NCBI GenBank assembly: GCA_007751475.1
Contig: CP036434.1
Span: forward strand, 3,162,001 to 3,226,000
Reading direction: 5' to 3'
DNA length: 64,000 nt
Source: Saltatorellus ferox
GTDB taxonomy: Bacteria; Planctomycetota; UBA1135; GCA-002686595
Made by a program: the position numbers and the translations under genes. This document shows, in pieces, positions 33,931-41,245 of the stretch. The notes beneath the pieces were generated by a model. The model was not told where the DNA came from and did no database searches. It worked only from the letters and a program-made list of their open reading frames with translations. Position 1 is the first letter of the stretch, and each line of letters begins with the position of its first letter.

Positions 33931-35490
33931 TCACGACTTCCAGAGCACGGCAAGGGCCATCTGGATCGGTCCGATGGACGGGATCCACGAAAGGATGATG
34001 AGAACGGTGAGCGTCGATAGAAGAATCTTGCGGTGCCGCGGCGGCTTCTCGCGCTGGCCCGCGAGGTAGAGCGCGCCCAGCACGATGAAGAGCGGCATCA
34101 CCGGCACACGATAGCGGGTCATGCCGCTGATGGCGGCAACCGACACGGTGCAGACCGTGAGCGTCGCGGCGAGCGACCGAAGCGGCCCCGCGTCGCGCGC
34201 GTGGGTCCAGCCCCAGAGCCCGAGCAGGACGACCGCGGGGACCATCAGCACCGCGAGAACGGCGAAGAGAGTCTTCACCAAAGCACTATTCAGCGGCTCG
34301 CCGATACCGTCCGTGATGCGCAGCGAGCGCAGGATGAACGAAAGTGGAGACATCATGTCCACGAACTCGACGATCCGGCTCCGCAGGAAGAAGCCGGGGT
34401 TTGCCTTCGCGAAATCCAGTCCATCGGAAATATTGAGCTCGCTGGCGTCCGCCACGTTCGAGACCGCCCGCGGCGACCAAGGAGCCGGCTCGGGACCCCG
34501 GATCTTATCCCGGAGCGTGCCGGGTGCGTCGAGGACGTTGTCCCCTAGATCGGCGATGTCGTAGTTGATGTCGTAGGCGTTCCAGCCGACGACGGAGCTT
34601 CCCTGGGACGAGGTTGCGATCGGTACGAAGCGGTCGAAGTGCCACGCGTTCCGGATCGTCCACGGCATGACCGTGAGCAGCGCGGTGAGGCCGAAAAGCA
34701 GCGCCGGGGCGATGGCCAGCGGACCCTTTCCGTGGGCCCAGGCCTTGAATCGAGCGTTCCCCACCCGCTTTTCGGTCTCGTGGCCCCGCAGAGCGAAGGC
34801 GACCCAGACCATGCAAGGGAAGACGAAGATGAGCGTGCTCTCCCGGGTGAGTGCCGCCAGACCGAGCAAGCAGCCCGCGAGCGGCCCGCGCCAGGCGGGT
34901 GCCGCGATCCGTCCCTCCCTGGCGTAGCGCAGAAGCTGGTAGACCGAAGGGAGGAAGAAGCAGAGGAACAGCGACTCGGAGTACATGAGCGCTGCGAAGC
35001 CGGCGAGCGGCAGGTACAGCGCAAACATCCAGGCCGCGATGAGACCGGCGCGCCTACCCCCGAACATGTCGGCGATCAACGCGGTCCACACCCCGGCCCA
35101 TACGGCCATGAACACCTGGACGATCCTCAGGGCATCGGCCGCGCCGTCCCCGAAGAGCCCCGAGAAATAGCTGATGAGCTTCGGGTAGAGCGGAGCCCAC
35201 ATCCCGGTGTAGGCGCCGAACTCCGACCAGCCCCAGCCGAGGCGCAGGTAGGCAGCCTCGTCGCCACGGCCGAGGGTCCCGATGAAAGCGACGACCAGGG
35301 CCAGGCGCAGCACGGCCCCGATGCCGAGCGGAAGGATGAGATCCGTCAGTCGGAGCGGTCGCGACCCGTCCGAAGGCGACAGCGAGCGCCGGTCGAGCTC
35401 CAATCGGCCAGGAGCATCGCCCCCGCAGTGGCCGAGAATGCGGCCACCCGTCGCGTCAGGCGTTCTGGCGTGGGGAGGATGTGAAGTCAC
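33931..35490 (-). CDS. Multi-TM GT39/ArnT-like glycosyltransferase
   Basis: A 519-residue protein from a GTG with about 10-12 transmembrane helices after residue 50. The first periplasmic loop has GRGDEAAYLRLGWGWSEFGA, whose acidic DE pair fits the catalytic Asp-Glu of GT39/PMT and ArnT-like enzymes. Further family features are MYSESLFLCFFLPSVYQLLR and LTRESTLIFVFPCMVWVAFA. Such enzymes transfer sugars from polyprenyl-phosphate donors on the outer side of the inner membrane. It is the only gene of this class in the window and stands between the two divergent SGNH units. Donor unknown. Confidence 0.83.
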   Translation of the reverse strand: MTSHPPHARTPDATGGRILGHCGGDAPGRLELDRRSLSPSDGSRPLRLTDLILPLGIGAVLRLALVVAFIGTLGRGDEAAYLRLGWGWSEFGAYTGMWAPLYPKLISYFSGLFGDGAADALRIVQVFMAVWAGVWTALIADMFGGRRAGLIAAWMFALYLPLAGFAALMYSESLFLCFFLPSVYQLLRYAREGRIAAPAWRGPLAGCLLGLAALTRESTLIFVFPCMVWVAFALRGHETEKRVGNARFKAWAHGKGPLAIAPALLFGLTALLTVMPWTIRNAWHFDRFVPIATSSQGSSVVGWNAYDINYDIADLGDNVLDAPGTLRDKIRGPEPAPWSPRAVSNVADASELNISDGLDFAKANPGFFLRSRIVEFVDMMSPLSFILRSLRITDGIGEPLNSALVKTLFAVLAVLMVPAVVLLGLWGWTHARDAGPLRSLAATLTVCTVSVAAISGMTRYRVPVMPLFIVLGALYLAGQREKPPRHRKILLSTLTVLIILSWIPSIGPIQMALAVLWKS

Positions 35491-35725
35491 GGATTCGAAA
35501 AGGAGAGGGTGTCCCCGTCAGATCTCCCGGCGTCAGGTGAACCAGGGTCAGGGTACCCAGGGAAGAATTCGGGCAAAAGGCACGGTTCGGAACCCAGGAG
35601 TCCCGGACCAGCACTGCGTACCGCATCCTGGGTTTCACGACTTCCAACCCTATGCCCAGGGGGGCAACGGGCCCCTGGGAGGCCTCGCCACAGACCTTGC
35701 TATCGGCTGTGCGTCACGCCCATTA

Positions 35726-35746
35726 GCCCGGAAAATGATTCCGGGC
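35726..35746 (-). terminator. Hairpin downstream of module copy A
   Basis: GCCCGGAA (35726-35733) pairs with TTCCGGGC (35739-35746) around a 5-base loop, 14 bases beyond the stop of the minus-strand fusion gene. There is no T-run, so it may be a Rho-dependent end or an mRNA-stabilising hairpin. Confidence 0.4.
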
Positions 35747-35759
35747 GTCTCAACCGTGC

Positions 35760-37304
35760 CTAAAAAAGCGTGTAGATGAAGGGCGCGATCAGGGGGGAGC
35801 TGGCGGCGACCACCAGGAGGCTTCCCACCGTGAGCAGCACGGTCAGGAGCGGCATCAGGTACCAGTGGCCCCGGAGCGTGAACGCCTTCATCAGCTCGGC
35901 GATCGTGCCGACCCGGTCCCCGAGCTTGTAGAGCACGAAGGTCAGGATCGCGATCACGAGCCCGATGAGCAGGAGCTGCCCATAGAAGGGCGGCACGATC
36001 GCGATCAGCTTCGTGACGCCGATCGCGGTCGCGAAGACGACGCCCAGGAGACCCGCGACCTTGAGGTAGCCGAGGCCGGTGCTCTCGTCCTTGTAGGTCT
36101 GCGTGTAGAGCGTCCCGAGGGCGGCCCAGAGGCCCAGGAACCAGAAGGGCCACTTCGGCATCTTGCCCGGCGCCGCCGGGGGCGGGCTCGAGCCGTCGAG
36201 CTGGGCCAGGTGGATCGGGGCCGCGCTCGCGCCGGCGGGTGGAACGAGGCCCGCGGTCTCCAGGTCCGTCTTCAGCGTCTCCGCCAGGATCAGGTTCCCC
36301 TGCGCGTTCAGGTGGAAGTCGCGGCCGTAGTAGGGGGTCCAGCCGCTCGCGGCAGCGGCCTTGAGCGGCTCCAGCGGAAGCGACGTCTTGGCCCCGGCCG
36401 CCTTCGCGGCGTCCACGAAGAGCTGGTAGGGACGCGCCGGGTCGGTGCCCGCGGGAAGCGTCTCGGGTGCCACCACGGCCTCGCGGCTCGGGATGGGACA
36501 GACCACGAACTCGGCGCCGAGCGCGCGGCTCGCGTCCGCCATCTTCTTCACGAGGAGGCGTGTACGCTCCTCGGCGATCTTCGTCGGCTCCGGCGGGGCG
36601 GTCAGGCGGGAGGTCTGCTCCACCGTCATCGAGCCCGCGTCCCCGACCTTCATCCGCGGCATCTTCTCCGACTTGCGGAGCAGGTTGCCGACCGCGGTCG
36701 AGCCGAACCAGCCGCGCGGCTCGCGCACCGGCAGCTCGCCGCTCACGAGGTTCCCGCTCTCGTCGAAGAGCGGCTTGCCCTCCCCGAGATACGTCGCCTG
36801 CGCGTTCCACCAGATGTCGTTCTCGTAGGGGAACAGCGCCACGACGTCCGGGTCGAACTTCGCGCCGTGCTCGCCGAGCCAGACGAGCGCCTGGTCCGTC
36901 GAGTACGCCTGGGTGCCCGCGTTGATGATCTCGACCTGGCGGCCTTCCCTCTGCCAGGCCTTCTCCAGCAGGTCCACGAAGAGGTCCTCGCGCTCGACCG
37001 TGTAGCCGAGCGTGAACGAGTCGCCGAGGAAGAGCATCCGCGTGGTGCCCTCGGGCTTCGCGGGGATCTCGGTCGAGGAGAAGTCATCCCGCAGACCGAG
37101 CGCGTCGGTCACGATCGTGACGTCGTACTCGCCGCTCTCGCGGTGGATCTTGGAGTTCGCCTGCTTTCGCCAGCCGAGGGCCGGGTCGAACTCGGTGTTG
37201 ATGGCGGGCGGCGCGAAGCCGAGGAGGCGCAGACCGAGTTCGGCCACGCCGAAGGCGAGGCCGAAGCTCACGAGGAGCGCCAGGAGGACGTTGATAGCTT
37301 TCAT
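35760..37304 (-). CDS. SGNH hydrolase fused to a multi-TM tail with DUF5989-like C-terminus (copy A)
   Basis: A 514-residue protein. Residues 5-28 form an N-terminal signal anchor (LLALLVSFGLAFGVAELGLR). SGNH domain at about 35-350: LFLGDSFTLG (Ser96), NAGTQAYST, PYENDIWWN and the catalytic pair in GRDFHLN (Asp329, His331). After a Pro/Ala linker (365-382) come four predicted helices at about 385-505 (PFWFLGLWAALGTLY, VAGLLGVVFATAIGV, LLLIGLVIAILTFVL, LMPLLTVLLTVGSLLVV). The last 45 residues (TLRGHWYLMPLL … SPLIAPFIYTLF) match what I know of DUF5989, normally a separate small protein. It probably works on a carbamoylated surface glycan together with the next genes. It lies 13 bases after the carbamoyltransferase stop. 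Confidence 0.83.
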   Translation of the reverse strand: MKAINVLLALLVSFGLAFGVAELGLRLLGFAPPAINTEFDPALGWRKQANSKIHRESGEYDVTIVTDALGLRDDFSSTEIPAKPEGTTRMLFLGDSFTLGYTVEREDLFVDLLEKAWQREGRQVEIINAGTQAYSTDQALVWLGEHGAKFDPDVVALFPYENDIWWNAQATYLGEGKPLFDESGNLVSGELPVREPRGWFGSTAVGNLLRKSEKMPRMKVGDAGSMTVEQTSRLTAPPEPTKIAEERTRLLVKKMADASRALGAEFVVCPIPSREAVVAPETLPAGTDPARPYQLFVDAAKAAGAKTSLPLEPLKAAAASGWTPYYGRDFHLNAQGNLILAETLKTDLETAGLVPPAGASAAPIHLAQLDGSSPPPAAPGKMPKWPFWFLGLWAALGTLYTQTYKDESTGLGYLKVAGLLGVVFATAIGVTKLIAIVPPFYGQLLLIGLVIAILTFVLYKLGDRVGTIAELMKAFTLRGHWYLMPLLTVLLTVGSLLVVAASSPLIAPFIYTLF

Positions 37305-37317
37305 CGGTAGAGCCTCC

Positions 37318-39108
37318 CTAAGAAACCATCTGGGTGACGGAGTCGCCTTCGTGGCGGAGGTGGAAGACCGTATCGGCGATCTTCTTCTTCGCGTCGGCGT
37401 CGACGATGTAGTTGTTCATGAACAGGTAGTCCATGCCCGACAGCGAGAAGGTGTTGAACGCGTGGGCGGGCGACTCGACGATCGGCTCGCCCTTGAGGTT
37501 GAACGACGTGTTCATGATCACGGGGACGCCGGTGAGTTCACCGAAGCGCTCGATGATCCTGTGGTACGCGGGGTTCGTCTGCTTGTAGACCGTTTGAAGT
37601 CGGCCGGAGCCGTCCTCGTGGGTGATCGCGGGGAGGTCGGAGCGCTTCTCCATGCGGACGGGCGCGACGTAGAGCATGAAGCGCGCGGGCCAGTGGCGCT
37701 GGGGCTCGGGGATCTCGAAGAACTCGTCGGCGCGCTCCTCGGTGACGGAGGGCGCGAACGGGCGGAAGGCCTCGCGGAACTTGATCTTCTCGTTCAGCTT
37801 CTCCTTCATCTCCATGCGGCGCGGGTCCGCGATGATCGAGCGGCTGCCCAGGGCGCGCGGGCCCCATTCGAAGCGTCCGCGCATCCAGCCGCAGACCTGG
37901 CCGTCCTGGAGCGCCCTGGCGACGAAGTCGAAGAACTCCTCGTCGTCGTCGATCTTCTTGTAGGCGATGTCGTTCTTCTCCAGGAAGTCCTGGATCTGCT
38001 GATCGGTGTGCTCGGAGCCGAGGTAGGCGTGCTGGAGGGCCGGGCCGCGGGGCTGGTCGAGCAGGTGGTTGTAGGCCCAGTAGGCCGCTCCGGCGGCGCA
38101 GCCGTCATCGCCGGGCGCGGGGTGGATGTAGACGTCCTTGAAGGGACCGTTCCGCATCAGCTTGTAGTTGGCGACGGAGTTCAGCGCGACGCCGCCCGCG
38201 AGGCACAGGTTGTCCATGCCGGTGATCTCCTTGAGGTGGTGAACCATCTTGAGGAGGATCTCTTCGGTGACGCGCTGGATGCTCGCCGCCATATCGCAGT
38301 AGTAGGGATCGAGGGACTTGTCGCCGTCCTTCGGGTCGCGGCGCGGCTTGCCGAAGTGCTTCTCGAAGGCCTCGGAGAGCGTGTCGTTGGTGGAGTGGTG
38401 GTACTGGAAGTACTCCATGTCGTGCCAGAGCGACCCGTCCTCTCCGACGTGGAGGAGCTTGTAGATCTCGTCGACGAAGCGCGGCTCACCGTAGGGGTGC
38501 ATGCCCATCAGCTTGTACTCGCCCTCGTTGATCTCGAAGCCGCAGTAGGCGGTGAAGGCGGAGTAGAGGAGCCCCAGGGAGTGGGGGAAGCGCATCTCCT
38601 TGATGACCTCGATCTTGTTCCCGCGGCCGATGGCCATGGTCGAGGTGGTCCACTCGCCGGCGCCGTCGACGGTGAGGATCGCGGACTCCTCGAAGGGCGA
38701 GGTGAAGAAGCTGCTGGCGGCGTGGCTGACGTGGTGGTCGGCGAAGAGGAACTTCGAGCGCGGCAGGTCGAGGCGCTTGGCCATCATCGACTTGATCCAG
38801 AGCTTGTCGCTGATCCAGCGCTGCATGGACTCGCGGAAGACGTTGGCGCTCTTCGGGAAGGTCGCCATCGCGGTGATGAGCATGCGCTCGAACTTGATGA
38901 AGGGCTTCTCGTAGAAGACGACGTGGTCGACGTCGTGGATCGAGATGCCGCCCTGCTTGAGGCAGAAGTCGATGGCGAGTTCGGGGAAGCCGGAGTCGTG
39001 CTTCTTGCGGCTGAAGCGCTCCTCGGCGGCGGCGGCCACGAGGACGCCGTCCTTCACGAGGGCGACGGAAGAGTCGTGGTAGTAGAACGAGAGGCCGAGA
39101 ACGTTCAT
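37318..39108 (-). CDS. NodU/TobZ-type carbamoyltransferase (copy A)
   Basis: A 596-residue enzyme expected to transfer a carbamoyl group from carbamoyl phosphate via carbamoyl-AMP to a hydroxyl group. N-terminal Kae1-like domain: LGLSFYYHDSSVALVKDG, FADHHVSHAASSFFTSPFEE and ILTVDGAGEWTTS. Central segment: CLAGGVALNSVANYKLM and PAPGDDGCAAGAAYWAY. C-terminal YrdC-like/carbamoyl domain: RFEWGPRALGSRSIIADPRR, REAFRPFAPSV, NTSFNLKGEPIVESPAHA. No gap or missing motif is seen. The start lies 4 bases after the stop of the small membrane protein, so all three genes form one operon. Its protein sequence reads identical to copy B. Confidence 0.92.
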   Translation of the reverse strand: MNVLGLSFYYHDSSVALVKDGVLVAAAAEERFSRKKHDSGFPELAIDFCLKQGGISIHDVDHVVFYEKPFIKFERMLITAMATFPKSANVFRESMQRWISDKLWIKSMMAKRLDLPRSKFLFADHHVSHAASSFFTSPFEESAILTVDGAGEWTTSTMAIGRGNKIEVIKEMRFPHSLGLLYSAFTAYCGFEINEGEYKLMGMHPYGEPRFVDEIYKLLHVGEDGSLWHDMEYFQYHHSTNDTLSEAFEKHFGKPRRDPKDGDKSLDPYYCDMAASIQRVTEEILLKMVHHLKEITGMDNLCLAGGVALNSVANYKLMRNGPFKDVYIHPAPGDDGCAAGAAYWAYNHLLDQPRGPALQHAYLGSEHTDQQIQDFLEKNDIAYKKIDDDEEFFDFVARALQDGQVCGWMRGRFEWGPRALGSRSIIADPRRMEMKEKLNEKIKFREAFRPFAPSVTEERADEFFEIPEPQRHWPARFMLYVAPVRMEKRSDLPAITHEDGSGRLQTVYKQTNPAYHRIIERFGELTGVPVIMNTSFNLKGEPIVESPAHAFNTFSLSGMDYLFMNNYIVDADAKKKIADTVFHLRHEGDSVTQMVS

Positions 39109-39112
39109 GGAA

Positions 39113-39325
39113 TCAGTCCTGACGCCTCGCAGCGCTCATGGTGTCGTTCTTGCCCTGCCAGGGCGTCCAGTTGCTTCCGTTGGCGGGCCGCTTGAGGTGC
39201 AGCGGATCGGCGAAGCGCTGGTAGACGAGCGCGACGGGGCCGAGCACCACGTAGTAGAGAACCGTGAGCAGCAGGCGAGAAAGCATGCTGCCGAAGCGCT
39301 CGGTGAACTGGATCAGAGACTGCAT
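39113..39325 (-). CDS. 70-residue membrane protein, SxtJ-like (copy A)
   Basis: One hydrophobic helix at about 14-36 (MLSRLLLTVLYYVVLGPVAL) and a polar tail (DPLHLKRPANGSNWTPWQGK). The ordering LLxxLYYxVLxPxALVYQRF then DPLxLKR resembles the C-terminal half of SxtJ-type proteins that accompany carbamoyltransferases and DUF5989 proteins, so it may be a shortened relative; this is a judgement by eye. It is the first gene of the three-gene module and lies 4 bases before the carbamoyltransferase. The copy B protein reads identical. Confidence 0.72.
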   Translation of the reverse strand: MQSLIQFTERFGSMLSRLLLTVLYYVVLGPVALVYQRFADPLHLKRPANGSNWTPWQGKNDTMSAARRQD

Positions 39326-39359
39326 GGCAGGGGGGGAAGAGGGGGGAATGGGGCGCAGA

Positions 39360-39365
39360 AGTATA
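39360..39365 (-). promoter_or_regulatory. -10-like box upstream of module copy A
   Basis: On the minus strand TATACT lies 34 bases upstream of the ATG at 39325. This position is beyond the duplicated sequence, so copy B does not share it (copy B has TACACT at 44834-44839 instead). No convincing -35 box. Confidence 0.3.
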
Positions 39366-39513
39366 CGTGGCTGCCCGCGAGGAGGCCTCGTCGCACGGCG
39401 CCTTTTGTCGATAGCGCGACCCTGGATCAGCCAGTAGCGCGACCCTGAAGTGGATCGTCCGTCGCTGATCCCAGGATCGTGCTGCCTTTCCCCTTCAGCG
39501 GGCTTCTATCTGC

Positions 39514-39636
39514 TCAAACCGGATAGACGAACTCGGACCCTGGGTCGTCCGTCAGCTTGTAGACAAGAACAGCAGCGATAATGACGAATAGAATCGGGAT
39601 CACGATCCAGAGCCAGTTCTTGCGAAGGAAGTCCAT
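39514..39636 (-). CDS. 40-residue single-pass membrane protein
   Basis: Small reading frame starting MDFLRKNWLWIVIPILFVII…, with a transmembrane helix at 8-27 and a short polar tail (DDPGSEFVYPV). It resembles the 42-residue protein at 32253-32381 and, more loosely, DUF5989 proteins. TAGATT at 39643-39648 (minus strand), 6 bases upstream of ATG, gives a leaderless-type start nearly identical in sequence to those at 9287 and 32467. It is divergent to the SGNH hydrolase gene at 39932; the 295 bases between them hold no other gene I can support. Too short for codon statistics, but the parallel with 32253 supports it. Confidence 0.62.
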   Translation of the reverse strand: MDFLRKNWLWIVIPILFVIIAAVLVYKLTDDPGSEFVYPV

Positions 39637-39931
39637 GCTCCGAATCTACCATCGAGTGCGGAAGAACGGCGGTCGAGCCCATGAAGCAACGGCGGGAGAT
39701 TGCGCCTCGCTCTGGAATCTCAGGGGGCTTCTCATCCCGATAGAAGACGCCTCTCCGGGCCTCGTACGGGCTCGTCAGGTGGGGGGCCCTCGATAGGGTT
39801 TTACCGCGAGCCTTCGTCAGTGATTCGATGATAGCATCCGGAGCCCGCACTCTGCGGCACGGACTCCCTGGCTGGTCGCCGGGGGGGGCGGTGCCCAGGG
39901 GCCGTTTCGCTCGCTCTCGCTCCTGCCGCCC

Positions 39932-41179
39932 ATGAAGAAGATCGTTATTGCTGCCGTCGTTACATTGCTTTCTACCGGGGTCGCCTTCGTCGTGGTGACC
40001 GAGTTGCGAGAAAGGAGAGGCTCGAGGTCCGTCAGGTCCGTCGACACGACGAGCACCATGCAGCAGAGTCTTGACGCCTCGCGTCGCCAGGGAGGGCAGG
40101 CGGGCAGCGGGTCCGTCGCGGCTGTCGATGGACTTCCTGCGCTCGTGAATCTTCAGCCGATCGATGCCAAGACCCTTGCGGCGTTCTACCCAGGGGTCGA
40201 GGACAGCCGCTATCGAGCCGACGATCTGTGTTACGTCACCTACCGGCCGAGCCAGGGGTGGAGACGACCGTTCGAAGAACATCCGGATGGGAAGATCACC
40301 ATCAAGGTGAATGGCGCCGGTCTGCGCGAACCGGAGGAAGTTCGCGAGGGCCACCCCGTCGCTCGACTTCTCGTGACGGGCGACTCCCACCTCTCAGGTG
40401 TCGTACCCCACGACGAGAACCTCGTTCACCTCATCGAGACGCTGATCGAGGCGGACGAGCCGGGCAGGGATATCGAGTCCCTCAATGCGGGGATCGGGGG
40501 CTACAACGTCTACAACTACCTTGGCGTGCTGGAACACTTTGCCTACTTGCAGCCCGAGGTCTTTCTGGTGGTCGTCTACGGAGGTAACGACTTCTACGAC
40601 ACGGTTCGCTTGGAGCGCTATTTTGCGGGGCGAGGTCGGTTTCGAACCTCGTCGTTGCCCAACGGTGAGCGCCTCGATGCATGGAAGCGGTCAGGCACGG
40701 TTCGGGGTCAGGAGACGAATCAGACGCGCTACCTGATCGATAACCCGGAGGATGCATCGATCGCTGCCACCACTTCCGCCGCCATCCTGGCGGAGATTGC
40801 CGAACGATGCGAGCTGAGAGGGATCGTGCCGCTGTTCGCCTACCTGCCCCCGGCTCTGGCGGTGCAGGCGGACCGTTTTCCTGATGAGATGAAAGCCACG
40901 ACCGTGGCGCTCGGCGTGACGGAAGAAGACGTGTGCGTCAGCGACGCCATCGCCGACGAGATGATCGAGTGCCTGACGGCCTCAGGTCTCGGGGTGATCG
41001 ATCTACGGGAGGCGTTTCGTGCTTCGGAGGATCTGCTCTACTGGAAGTCAGACTTCCACATCAACACGGCAGGTCATCGCCTGGCCGCCGAGGTGCTCGC
41101 GCCCCACGTGGAAGCTGCGTTGGCGAAGGCACCGGCCGACCGGAGCCACGTCCAGCCAGCCGCACCCCACTCGCGCTGA
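39932..41179 (+). CDS. Membrane-anchored SGNH hydrolase
   Basis: A 415-residue protein with an N-terminal signal anchor (IVIAAVVTLLSTGVAFVVV) and a Ser/Gln/Gly-rich linker at 35-65. SGNH blocks: LLVTGDSHLSGV (Ser152), NAGIGGYNVYNYLG, YGGNDFYDTV and the pair in KSDFHINTAGH (Asp374, His376). The DFHxN form of the last block is shared with the SGNH domain of the fusion protein and not with the 32482 hydrolase (DLTHPS). Likely an O-acyl esterase or transferase on an extracytoplasmic glycan. Its 3' end nearly meets the convergent fusion gene of copy B. Confidence 0.83.
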   Translation: MKKIVIAAVVTLLSTGVAFVVVTELRERRGSRSVRSVDTTSTMQQSLDASRRQGGQAGSGSVAAVDGLPALVNLQPIDAKTLAAFYPGVEDSRYRADDLCYVTYRPSQGWRRPFEEHPDGKITIKVNGAGLREPEEVREGHPVARLLVTGDSHLSGVVPHDENLVHLIETLIEADEPGRDIESLNAGIGGYNVYNYLGVLEHFAYLQPEVFLVVVYGGNDFYDTVRLERYFAGRGRFRTSSLPNGERLDAWKRSGTVRGQETNQTRYLIDNPEDASIAATTSAAILAEIAERCELRGIVPLFAYLPPALAVQADRFPDEMKATTVALGVTEEDVCVSDAIADEMIECLTASGLGVIDLREAFRASEDLLYWKSDFHINTAGHRLAAEVLAPHVEAALAKAPADRSHVQPAAPHSR

Positions 41180-41191
41180 AAAGACCTACTG

Positions 41192-41245
41192 CCCCTAAAA
41201 GAGCGTGCACCCCTAGAAAAGCGTGTACCCCTAAAAGAGCGTATA
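41192..41245. repeat. 18-bp tandem repeat spanning the stop codon of the copy B fusion gene
   Basis: Three imperfect 18-bp units (41192-41209, 41210-41227, 41228-41245), consensus CCCCTAAAAGAGCGTGTA. On the minus strand each reads Tyr/Cys-Thr-Leu-Phe-stop-Gly, so the final codons and TAG of the gene are repeated twice in frame downstream of the true stop. Copy A lacks this expansion. Confidence 0.93.

Larger units (their letters stand above)
35758..39336. repeat. Duplicated module, copy A
   Basis: About 3.58 kb that matches 41229-44807 at a constant offset of 5471 bp with no indel seen between the gene ends. It holds three minus-strand genes: small membrane protein, carbamoyltransferase, SGNH fusion. 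Homology stops inside the G-rich stretch just upstream of the 39325 start and just after the fusion's stop codon at 35760. Confidence 0.95.

Noticed and set aside
35491..35759. A gene in the 269-bp gap before module copy A
   Set aside because: Short frames exist but without recognisable content; only a hairpin at 35726-35746 is supported.
37012..39195. A 727-codon plus-strand frame present in both module copies
   Set aside because: It is antisense to the carbamoyltransferase; its presence in both copies follows from the duplication, not from selection.
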